Assembly (NCBI GenBank): GCA_020746995.1
Contig: JAGPXD010000006.1
Coordinates: 2,418,001 to 2,482,000, forward strand
DNA length: 64,000 nucleotides
Reading direction: 5' to 3'
Source of the DNA: Plectosphaerella cucumerina
Taxonomy: Eukaryota; Ascomycota; Sordariomycetes; Glomerellales; Plectosphaerellaceae
The notes beneath the pieces are model-generated. The model saw nothing but the letters and a program-made list of their open reading frames with translations, was not told where the DNA came from and searched no databases. The position numbers and the translations under genes are program-made. Of the stretch, positions 33,485 to 42,460 are shown one piece after another. Within the stretch, counting starts at the first letter, position 1. Every line of letters begins with the position of its first letter.

Positions 33485-35038
33485 TCATCTGGAACTCTCA
33501 CTCTCCTGGCGCTCCTCTCTCCACTTCCTACCATGCCGACGCAAGATGAATACACCGAAAATAGGCCCAACTGCATCCAAAAGTCCAATAAGTGTGAAGA
33601 ACCATGACCGCCCCATGGCATCCACCGCTGGGTGCAGCGCCGCAATGAACGCAGCCGACAGGGCGCACCGGCAGATGTTGTTCGACGCCCCAGCGGTTCC
33701 TGGATAGCTTGGGAAGATGTCGACTAGCAGCGCGCTGTAGATGTGGTGCACGATGGTGGACTTGCATCCGAGATAGAACTGCAGTATCAGCGGCACCGCA
33801 ACATGGGCATGCCGTTGCACCGCCCAGCCGTAGCCGATGAAAGCGAGAGAGCTTGCGGCAATGATGCTGTACGACCCCCGAGATCGTGCCCTCTCGATCG
33901 GAAACGTCCTCATGTCGTCGCCTGCCACACGGTCAACAGCGAGGCCAGCCTCACGCGCCGTATGTCGATAGTTCCAGTCCATGAGGCGCCCGGCGACGAT
34001 GCCTCCTAAGATGATACCCGCGCCGCCGGCCAAGTAGTAGCAACCAACAATCAGGTCGTTGAAACCGTATTCGACGCCATTAATCAACGGAATGGATGTC
34101 GTTATGGTGTACCAGCTGGTATACGGCGATGCTGCCAGGTACAGCACCGTGAAAGCGTCTTTGTGTAGCACCAGTCGGAGGGGCAGCAAGGGGTTGGGAA
34201 ACGTTCACTTGCCGCGACCCAGTGGCTTCTTTTCTGCTGCAACTTCTTGAACCGAGGATGGCGCCCCATCCTTAGCCTCAATGTCTCCAGGAGTGACGTT
34301 GACTGCTAAGGCGTGTCGTCTCGCGAAGAAGATGTCCCACCACGTCCGCCAGAGTCCTGCTGGCCTCACGGACCCATTACTCACGACCACGCGGTTTGTC
34401 TCTCGCATCGACACGGTGATGAGTGTCAGGGCCGATGCGCCAAAGATGATCAACGCCCAGAATGCCCACGCGGCCTTGCTTGTGGCTAGAATAGCACCGC
34501 CGCCGATGATGGGCCCTATGGATGGCCCGATATTGGTAGCCGCCATCATGGGTCCCAAGAAGCGTCCGCGCTCCGCGGGCACCGCATAGTCGGTCACGAC
34601 CGCACAAGCGAGGGCGGGCGTGGCGCTGCCGCCGATGCTCTGCGCAGTCCGGAGCAGCAGGAGCGCGACCTATCCACGTCCACTGAAGGCGAGCCCTACC
34701 GATGCTGCCGTGTAAAGCGAGAAGCTGATAATGTAGACAGGCCGGCGGCCAAGTGTATCGGAAAGAGGTGAGAAGATGGCGGGTGCGATGCCTTGGAAGA
34801 TGACATAAAGTGTGATGGTCAGATTGATATCCTGAAGCAACACTTCGTAATGGTCGGCCAGGAGGCTGATGAGAGGGAAGTAGACATTGGTCGTCAAGGA
34901 CGAGGCGAGGCAGCAGTAGCCGAGCAGGATGGTCAGGTACCATCTGTACCGCAGCGAGAATGTGGTGTGTTGCGGAGACAGCGAGGTCAACGCAGTTTTC
35001 GACGGCCCTTCATTGACTTCTGTTTCCTTTTCGATCAT
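33485..35038 (-). pseudogene. DHA1-type MFS drug:H+ antiporter with two in-frame nonsense codons
   Basis: A single uninterrupted frame of ~518 codons from the ATG at 35038 to the stop at 33485, except for TAG after AFSGRG (about 34670-34672) and TGA after PLGRGK (34205-34207). Everything around the stops is intact DHA1 sequence: SSLTTNVYFPLISLLADHY, SPLSDTLGRRPVYIISF, LRTAQSIGGSATPALACAVV, TDYAVPAERGRFLGPMMAA, NIGPSIGPIIGGG and a C-terminal half from TSWYTITTSIP onward. The lack of frameshifts indicates recent loss, sequencing error or a recoding event. The family exports toxic compounds at the plasma membrane. Confidence 0.8.
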
Positions 35039-35636
35039 TCTCACATCGCTAATATGGAGTTTTCTCATAGAAACGAAGTTCAGGTTTCGTTATAGTACCG
35101 AGTCCTGGGCTCGCGAGGGAAGCAAAGTCTGTCGGCTGAAGGCAAACCGGCCAGGCCGTGAGAGTGTTGTCAGACGGACCGGTCCGTCCGGTCAGGCTTG
35201 GTACGTTTGGATCAAAGCTGTGGAATTGATTGAGACTTCCCTTTTTTAATGTGCCTAAAAGCAAACAACAGCTTGCATATGCAAGGGGGCTGGGCATGTT
35301 GGGGGTGTGCCACTGCAGGCATGATGTTTGCCGACCTGAATGATGGGCCTCCGTGCCGGGCTATCTTTTCTCTCCAGGGGCATTCTGAGAACGCCGGGCG
35401 AGCAAATCTATCTTCTAGGTGTCCAAGAAGACAGAAGATAGGTCGGAAATACCCGAAATATCCAAGTCATTACTGACCCGGTTGACTCGCTCTTCCTTGA
35501 ACTTCAACCCACCGTCTCTAGGTGTTGAGGGGCTTCTCAAAATTCGAGAATCGACGGAAGAAGACGATTGAAGAACCCTCTCTCAATGTTGGCCACGAGT
35601 GTATGGAACAAAGAGATCTCCGTTCCTGAGTCGGCA
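35039..35636. other. Divergent intergenic region
   Basis: About 600 bp between two divergent decayed genes. No feature is supported. Confidence 0.35.
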
Positions 35637-36805
35637 ATGTCCTACGTCGACCCGGGTCTGCTGAGAAGTAAGTGATTGATCCGTTCTTTCGAGGAGGGTG
35701 ACTCGCGATTCTCGTCGTGCTGATGCGTCTCAGAGCTTCCAGAGGGTAAGAAACCAATCATGGTCTCGGCATCTGGCGCGTCCTACTGGGCCCGAACGGC
35801 CAAGCTCACGGTCGTGGACGCCAACGGCAGGGAAGATAACTACTTCTTCAAAGTGCACCAAGGCGAGCGTGGTCGCAAGATGGTCTCCACCGAGTACGAA
35901 TCCATGATGACTCTCTATCGCATCATGCCCGAGATCGTCGCCAGCCCTGTGGGCTGGGGCGCGTATGAGGAGATGGAAGATACGTACTTCTGCGTCTGCG
36001 AGTACCACCAGATGAGCGACGACGTGCCCGACGTCAGCCACTTTCCAGCTCTCGTGGCCGAACTGCACAAGCAGGGGGCGTCCCCTGACGGCCGCTTCGG
36101 CTACGCCCTTGAAACCTACGGAGGAAACAACCCCCAACTGTTCCCTCCTTCGGACAGGCGGGAGGAGTGCTTCCGCCTCGGGCTGGGTGCTATCATGGAC
36201 GCCGAAGTCAAGACCCACGGCCCGGACGCAGATCTCGAGAAGCTCATTGAGCAGACCGTCACCAAGGTCATCCCTCGGCTTCCGAAGCCACTTGAGACCG
36301 AGGGGAGATCCATCATCCCCCGACTCGTACACGGGGACCTGTGGGATGGCAACTTTTCCCTCGATGTGGCTACAGGACAGCCACTGATTTTTGATGCGAC
36401 TCCTCTCACCGCGCATTCCTAGTGTAAGTCTCGAGGCTCTCAATGGACGTAATCATGCTGACATGGGTATTTTCCAGATGAGCTAGGTCCCTGGCGGTGC
36501 TCCCGGCATAAGATGTAGCAGGCCTTTATGGACGAGTACGTCAAGCACATGAGAATATCGAAACTGACGGAGGAGTTCGACGATCGGGGCGCATTGTACA
36601 ACCTCCGCTTCGACATTCACGCCTCATCCTTGTACCCCGGCAACCTGTCATTCCGAGAGAGGTGGGTTCTTCCAGTGCCTGCCGTCACTGGAAAAGTGCT
36701 GAACCATTTGAACTTTACAGGAACCGAGAAACTCTGCGTCGTCTTGTCGAAAAATATGGCGAAGGGTTCGAGGGATACGCGAAGCGGCATGGCATCGGCG
36801 CGTGA
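35637..36805 (+). pseudogene. Protein-ribulosamine 3-kinase (fructosamine-kinase family) with two TAG codons
   Basis: The four-exon layout is intact: 35637-35667, 35734-36423, 36478-36661 and 36721-36805. It totals 990 nt, equivalent to 329 residues, with all splice sites and phases consistent. Motifs are MVSASGASYWARTAKL, YFFKVHQGERGRKM (nucleotide-binding Lys), CEYHQMSDDVPD, LVHGDLWDGNFSLD (catalytic loop) and IFDATPLTAHS, followed directly by TAG at 36420-36422. After the splice, YELGPWRCSRHKM is followed by a second TAG before QAFMDEYVKHMRISK. These kinases repair ketoamine-glycated proteins. Two nonsense codons in an otherwise normal gene suggest recent pseudogenisation. Confidence 0.85.
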
Positions 36806-36829
36806 AACGTCTCAACCAGCGATGCATCG

Positions 36830-37140
36830 TCGACGGGGGGCGTAGGCAGGAGACAACAAGTTGCCGTACCGAGCCAGAGGGGGGCTTTGCTTCTTCCGCG
36901 TCGAGATTTTCTTCTTATTCACCAAACAAGACCCTTGTGTGGTTTTGTCGTGTCTGCGGCTTAGACTCATCAAGTAGGTGCCGAAGGAGCTTTGCACCGG
37001 AATGAAATCAATGGATTTGACCGACTCCATGTGCTGAAGGACTCGATCCTTGTTGGACGCCTGCCAAGGCCCGCCACATACACCCCAAAGGTCACATACT
37101 TGAACATTTCTCCTTCGACCAATGCATCTATCAAAAGAGA
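36830..37140 (-). pseudogene. Fragment of an SRPK-like protein kinase
   Basis: On the minus strand this matches the first kinase-lobe exon of the SRPK-like gene at 38.6-40.0 kb, but with frame changes. KYVTFGVY corresponds to KYVTLKVY, RVLQHMESVKS to RVLQHIESVKS, and AKLLRHLLDES to AKLVRHALDEF. Only about 300 bp are recognisable. It is a diverged partial duplicate and not a functional gene. Confidence 0.7.
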
Positions 37141-37588
37141 AGCAGATAAGTCTACAAGAGTTTCTGGTCGCAGAGGTGAGGCCTGTCGTCCGCACATCTC
37201 AGGTGTGGAGACTTGGGATCGGGAGCAATTGGCAATCAGTAGATCTTCACGAGGTGCAGATTTTTTCGTTTGTAGCAAGTCTTCCTGTCGCGGATAAGAT
37301 GCTGAGTTCGGTTTTGGTCATGAAAGCTCAATTCATTGCAATCGAGAACTCATGACTGCCAATATGGCAGAAGGTGTGAGACTGCTTTCCGGCCAAGATT
37401 CAGCACAGGTCTGGTGCCATCCACCCCTCAATGCACCTGAACCTATCACCAAATCGCCGGCACAGTCCCCCGTTGTTTGGCAGACCCGATGCAATGCTTC
37501 ATCTTCCGTTCGCCTCCTTATTGCCAAGTGTTTGGTTGCGCGAGTGATGTAGCAGAGACTGTCTCCGTGTCTCCAGATGTCCGTCCAT
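37141..37588. other. Intergenic region
   Basis: About 450 bp with no supported feature. It may contain further unrecognisable kinase remnant. Confidence 0.3.
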
Positions 37589-37981
37589 CTAGAAGAGGAA
37601 CGAGCCCATCGAGCCGAGCTTGTCCTCCCAAGAGGTGACACAGTCGCCGATCTTCAGGCTGTCTCCGCGTCCCTGCAAGAGTCATTGCGTCAGTCTATAG
37701 CATTCAGATTGCGGAAGGTTTGCACAACGTACATCGATCCTCCATCTCTTGCACTCGTTGCAGAGGTTCAGGCGGCAGAAATGGGCCTTCTGGCCTTTGC
37801 CGCCGTAGTGCTGGAGGCGGAAGGAACGGTAGGTTTTCATCCAGTTGCCGCAGGTGTTGTCCCAGATGTTGACGGACTGCACGTCGCCGGTGCATTCGAC
37901 GCCAGTGTAGGCGTCGACGACGAAGGCGGAGGTGCCACAGGCGAGGGCCAGAGCGGCCAGGGTGAGGGTGTAGAAGCGCAT
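37589..37981 (-). CDS. Small secreted cysteine-rich protein, effector-like
   Basis: Two exons (37733-37981, 37589-37672) give 110 residues. Signal peptide MRFYTLTLAALALACGTSA. The mature chain has VDAYTGVECTGDVQSVN, IWDNTCGNWMKTYRSFRL, HYGGKGQKAHFCRLNLCNEC and, after the splice, LKIGDCVTSW. That makes six cysteines, consistent with three disulphides. The YTG..C.G ... VNIWDNTC ... FRSF pattern recurs in small secreted proteins of ascomycetes whose role is unknown. The reading frame, splice sites and codon use look intact, in contrast to the decayed genes on both sides. Confidence 0.75.
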
Positions 37982-38620
37982 TTTTGCGGTGGAAGTGGTT
38001 GAATTGTTCTTGGTTGGTGGTGATTGTGAGGTGGGAGTGGTAAAGAAAGGATCTATTGCGGCGGTTTGTTTCATAAGTGAAAGCTGATCGGAAATTTCAC
38101 TTCCTGCCTTTGGTTGACTTTTTGCAGATGCACCTGCCTCTAAACCTTAGGAAGGTGCCTCTTCACGGAGGGTGGTGTATGGACCCTTTGTCCCATGTGA
38201 GAGTGAATACCTGCCGTCTCCCAATTTGAAGAGCTCGCCTGACAACACGTTGATTCCTGAGGTCAAGGATCCTGACCAAAGTGCCTTCAAGCCAACAACA
38301 CAACTGGATCCCTAATGTGTATCTGAAAGTGCACGCTCCTCATACACCAGCATCTTACCAGAATTGCCCGCACCTGTTGGAAAGATCGGCGTCACCAAGG
38401 ATATCTATGATGTTGGCCTGTTCCTCCGAACCAGCAGGAACACCAAAATGACACCGTTTGTACCAGGAGCTCGGAGTTCGCTAACATTTGAGCATAGTTG
38501 GTCAAGTTGTCTCAGAAAGCGAGCCTGAAGCATGTTAGATTCGTACTTTCCCCATGCATTTCTGCCCGGGCACCCAAGGTATCTAGTTTTCTCATCACCA
38601 TGCACGCCTCGTCAGGCCTC
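37982..38620. other. Intergenic region
   Basis: About 640 bp: promoter of the secreted protein on the left, 3' flank of the kinase on the right. Nothing else is supported. Confidence 0.35.
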
Positions 38621-40028
38621 CTAAATATTAACACGAAGCCATGGGTCCTTCAACAACTCCTTGGCACTTTGCCTGTCCTCTGGCCTCCACTGAAGAATCT
38701 TCCGCAGGAAAGCAAGAAAGACCTCCTTCTCTTCCCCCTCGAGATTCTCTTCTTCATCCTCAAGAGATCCTCCTTGCTTGGGTTCATCCCAGTCAAGTTG
38801 ACCTAGACGGCTGAGGTTAGCCATATGCCACACATCTCAGTGGTAAAACTTGCCCTTGTCGTCAAAGAAATGTTTCGTCATGGCGCCTCTCCGAAGCAAG
38901 TCCGATGGAGGCGGTCCCAGAAGTTCGATCATTCTGGCAAGGTGAGGCTTGCAAGAGCCCTCTCTGCTTGGGAGCCGTCTGTTGAAGAGGTGCTTTCCCT
39001 CAAACAAGTCCCGAATCTGGTACTCTTCGTCAGTGGTATCCAGGGCATGAACGAATGACATACCAAAAGACCAAACGACCAGATGTCGATCTTTTCGTCC
39101 CATGCGATGCCCAAGATGATCTCAGGGGCTCGATACAGATCGGGCATGACCTCAACAGTGTACAGATCCTCGCCGAACTGCGCGTCTCCAAAGTCGGCAA
39201 TGACTGGGCTTCCAGGATCATCGGGGATATCAAAGCTCGTCGACATGTGGACGACACGGTCCCCGTCAATCTTCACCGCGCTTGGTGCTGCCCACTCAGC
39301 CTCCACGACGTCATCAAAGAACTTTTCGTCTTCGATTGACAACATGATGTTTCCCTCCTGCAGATCTGCGTTGACTTCGTCAGCATGAGACTGTGCGACC
39401 AGCAACGCCTTGCCTACCCGTATGAACCACCTTCGCTTCTGTATGCAGGAAGTCCAATGCAAGAAGCATCCCGTATGCTGTGCTCTTCAGAATGTCTCCC
39501 GGTATTTGACCTCCAGCGATGTGACGAACATCTCCCAGCGACAGCCCCAGTGGCTGGTAAACGAGACACTTGTGGGGGCCTCGTTGCCCTGGAAGCTTAA
39601 ACTCATCAAGAGCGTGCCGAACAAGCTTTGCACCGGGATGAGATGATTTGACAGACTCGATATGCTGGAGTACTCGATACTCGTTCAATCCCTGGCGATG
39701 GCCCGTCTCATAAACTTTGAGGGTCACATACTTGTGCTGCCTGGATGCTATGATCATCAGCGAGATTCTGCTACGCTGGTTGTCTTGTCGATCGACCTTT
39801 TTCTTACATGAGATCACGACAGAGCCAGACTGTGGACACGGAACCACATCCAAGCTTCAAAAGGACTTGATAGTGGTCGCGAATTGTTTCGCCTATGCGG
39901 ATTGGGTACCAGTTCTCTGGATTGTACCAAGAGAACGTCTCCTCGTCAACCAAGGCATCCGGTGGCAGGGCGGCAGATGGATCCACGGGTGGTACTGCCC
40001 GCGGAGGCGATGCCTGCCTTCCGTCCAT
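38621..40028 (-). pseudogene. SRPK-like serine/threonine kinase with one in-frame TGA
   Basis: Four exons (39808-40028, 39418-39740, 39064-39365, 38621-39016) total 1242 nt, or 413 residues if the TGA is read through. Kinase motifs are LLKLGCGSVSTVWLCRD, KYVTLKVYE, VVHTDLQEGNIM across a splice, PVIADFGDAQFG, YRAPEIILGIAWDEKIDIW and IRDLFEGKHLFN. TGA at 38837-38839 follows FFDDKGKFYH. The same frame continues with MANLSRLGQLDWDEP to the natural C-lobe end LLKDPWLRVNI. A 39-nt segment (GT..AG, frame-preserving) around the TGA could in principle be spliced, but its donor is poor and it is shorter than any other intron here. Without read-through or splicing the protein loses its last ~72 residues. 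Confidence 0.75.
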
Positions 40029-40584
40029 CTTGGCGTGTTGTCATGTGGAAGGGGGAGAAGGAATTCTCATAGCTAGAAAGAGACGTTATTGTTCGCAGAA
40101 TTTCCCCGCCGCGGGGAAGCACCTTTGGTCAAGTGGTTATGTCAGCTCAACCCGGCCGATCATGTTGGATGCCGCCCCCATGATGTTGGCAAACAGCAGT
40201 TGGCCCCCATTCGAGCTCGAATTCATCATTCACTCTTCTGTTTCCAACGATTCTACTTCATGACAAACAAAATTCAAATTGTGTAGACTTCTGATTATCC
40301 GCCAAGAGCATCATCATCTATTTCACCTATACAGTGTATCAGAAGTGATATCATCTATCGCCAGGGACCGTTTGACTCAATGTCGTCTTCAACTTCCACC
40401 ACATAAATTCAGCGGCCAGCAAACCTCAACCCCAGACCTCCTGACGGCAACAGCGCTAAGCCCCATCGGGATGGTCCCCCCTTTCCTCAGGTTCAACGCC
40501 CACTCAACGCGAGCTTCACCCACACCACACTCCTCATCACCCTCCACAGTGGAGACACCGCCGTCGACATCGTCTCCAGCCAAC
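40029..40584. promoter_or_regulatory. Divergent intergenic region and 5' leader of the phosphatase
   Basis: The frame of the phosphatase stays open upstream to 40279, but that extension is low-complexity and the ATG at 40585 begins a mitochondrial presequence. The interval is therefore treated as promoter and leader. It marks the switch from decayed to intact genes. Confidence 0.4.
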
Positions 40585-42045
40585 ATGCAATCACTCCACG
40601 TCGCTCCCCGACGCCTCGGCAGTGTCTCCGTTCGCTCATTCCTACAGAAAGCGCCCCGTCGACTGTTCTCGACGAAACCCCCGTCGCCAGGCAGCAGAGC
40701 TAGCGGCAATGGCTCAACCACAAGCAAGGGATACATCGCCATCGGCACCGCCGTCGCTGGCGCCTCAGGCGTCTGGTGGTTGAACAAGTCCAGGTCCTCC
40801 AACGACATCCCCTCCCTCAACACCCAGATTGTTTCTTCATCGCCCTTCTCCCCGGAACATGTAACCGCCGCCCTTTCCAAGGATGCCTACTCCGTTCCCG
40901 TCAGCAATGTCCCCGGCGTCGCTAGGTACGACGGCGCACAGGTCCCCTCCAATAGCCCTTGCGAGGATCGCTTCATTCACGGCCGCTTCTCCTCTCCCCG
41001 AGGCGACGGCAGCGACTGGCTAGCCTGGGCAGTCTTCGACGGCCACGCCGGCTGGCAAACGGCCAACCTACTCGAAGACCAGCTTCTCCCCGCCGTGCGT
41101 CACAGCCTGAGCGAGGTCATCCCGTCCTCAACCCCCGAGGGCCTCAACGCGACAGTCCAGTCCGCCATTACCAAGGCCTTCATCTCCCTCGACGACGCCA
41201 TCATGAGGACCGCAGCCACCACCGTCTCAAGCGACCAACCCCTCCAGGATAAGATGCGCAAGCTCCTCCCCGGCTACGCCGGCTCCTGCGCCCTCCTCGC
41301 CCTCTTCGACCCCGTCACGAGCACCCTCTACGTCGCCTGCACAGGCGACTCCCGCGCCGTCCTAGGCCGCAAGGCCAGCCCCAGCGGCCGCTGGGAGGCA
41401 ACCCCCCTCTCCGTCGACCAGAATGGGAGCAACGCCGAAGAGATCGCCCGCATCAGCGCCGAGCACCCAGGCGAGGACTCCATCGCTAAGGGCGGTCGGG
41501 TCCTCGGCCTCGCGGTCTCCCGCGCCTTCGGCGACGGCCGCTGGAAGTGGCCCATGGATCTCCAGGAGGATCTGAGGAATAGGTTCCAGGGCCTACGCCC
41601 ACTGACCGGCCGGTATAACGTGCTGACCCCTCCGTACCTGACGGCCGAGCCTGTTGTGACAGTCACAACCATCGAGCGAGGCGTCCCCTCCTTCCTCGTC
41701 ATGGCCTCCGATGGCCTGTGGGACTTTGTCTCCAACCAGCAGGCCGTCGATCTCACCGGCAAGTGGCTGGAGACGCCCGCCCCGCGCTCGAAGTCCGGGG
41801 GCTCCCCTGCCCCGGCAGCCAAGCCCCTCAACTTTGGCCAGCTTGGCAACGACGTCTCGGAGCGCTTCGTGGACGAGAGGACCACAGTTGTGGATGACAA
41901 CGCTGCCGTGCACCTCGTGCGCAACGCACTCGGCGGGAAGGACCAGCAGCTTCTTGCAGGTCGCCTTGCCGTACAGGCCCCCTTCTCCCGGAACATCAGA
42001 GATGACACAACGGTGCAGGTCATCTTCTTCACAGGGAGCACTTAG
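40585..42045 (+). CDS. PTC5: Mitochondrial PP2C-type phosphatase, Ptc5-like
   Basis: Intronless, 486 residues from the ATG at 40585. The N-terminus is Arg/Ser-rich (MQSLHVAPRRLGSVSVRSFL), typical of a mitochondrial presequence, followed by a hydrophobic segment (GYIAIGTAVAGASGVWWL) at ~49-66. PP2C metal-site motifs are SPCEDRFIHG, AWAVFDGHAGWQTANL, GYAGSCALLALFD, ACTGDSRAVLG, VSRAFGDGRWKW, VMASDGLWDFVSN and a terminal IRDDTTVQVIFF. This layout matches yeast Ptc5, which dephosphorylates the pyruvate dehydrogenase E1-alpha subunit. In-frame upstream ATGs exist, so the start is a choice. Confidence 0.88.
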   Translation: MQSLHVAPRRLGSVSVRSFLQKAPRRLFSTKPPSPGSRASGNGSTTSKGYIAIGTAVAGASGVWWLNKSRSSNDIPSLNTQIVSSSPFSPEHVTAALSKDAYSVPVSNVPGVARYDGAQVPSNSPCEDRFIHGRFSSPRGDGSDWLAWAVFDGHAGWQTANLLEDQLLPAVRHSLSEVIPSSTPEGLNATVQSAITKAFISLDDAIMRTAATTVSSDQPLQDKMRKLLPGYAGSCALLALFDPVTSTLYVACTGDSRAVLGRKASPSGRWEATPLSVDQNGSNAEEIARISAEHPGEDSIAKGGRVLGLAVSRAFGDGRWKWPMDLQEDLRNRFQGLRPLTGRYNVLTPPYLTAEPVVTVTTIERGVPSFLVMASDGLWDFVSNQQAVDLTGKWLETPAPRSKSGGSPAPAAKPLNFGQLGNDVSERFVDERTTVVDDNAAVHLVRNALGGKDQQLLAGRLAVQAPFSRNIRDDTTVQVIFFTGST

Positions 42046-42460
42046 GGGCGGGATACCATCAGACATGTAGTTGAAAGGCAGAGACCATGGCGGCTAGGTA
42101 GGTGAACAAACTTCTAGATTTGCCAGTGCATATGTCCTTGAGGGCTGCTTTACACCATGCCACATCACAGAGTAGAGTACGGCCATGCAGTGAAAGGGTA
42201 TGACAATGCTCCATTTTGGTACAAACTGAGAAATCATCGGCTCACAAAAGAAACGAAAACCACCGATAGTAATCCCAGCATGAGCTAACCGGCCGCGAGG
42301 GGCTCTCATCAGCTTCGTCTCCATCCATGTCGTGCGCGGGACGCGGCCGACACGTCCTAGGTAGCGGCGGAATGCCGCCTGGTATATGCGCCGGAATAAG
42401 TGACAATCAACCCAAACCCATGTTCTCCTCCTCTTTCATTCAACTTCGAACCAAGTGTAT
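42046..42460. other. Convergent 3' flanks
   Basis: About 415 bp between the phosphatase and aconitase stop codons. Nothing else was seen. Confidence 0.4.

Noticed and set aside
40279..40584. N-terminal extension of the PP2C phosphatase
   Set aside because: The extension is Ser/Pro/His-rich and would bury the mitochondrial presequence that begins at the ATG at 40585.
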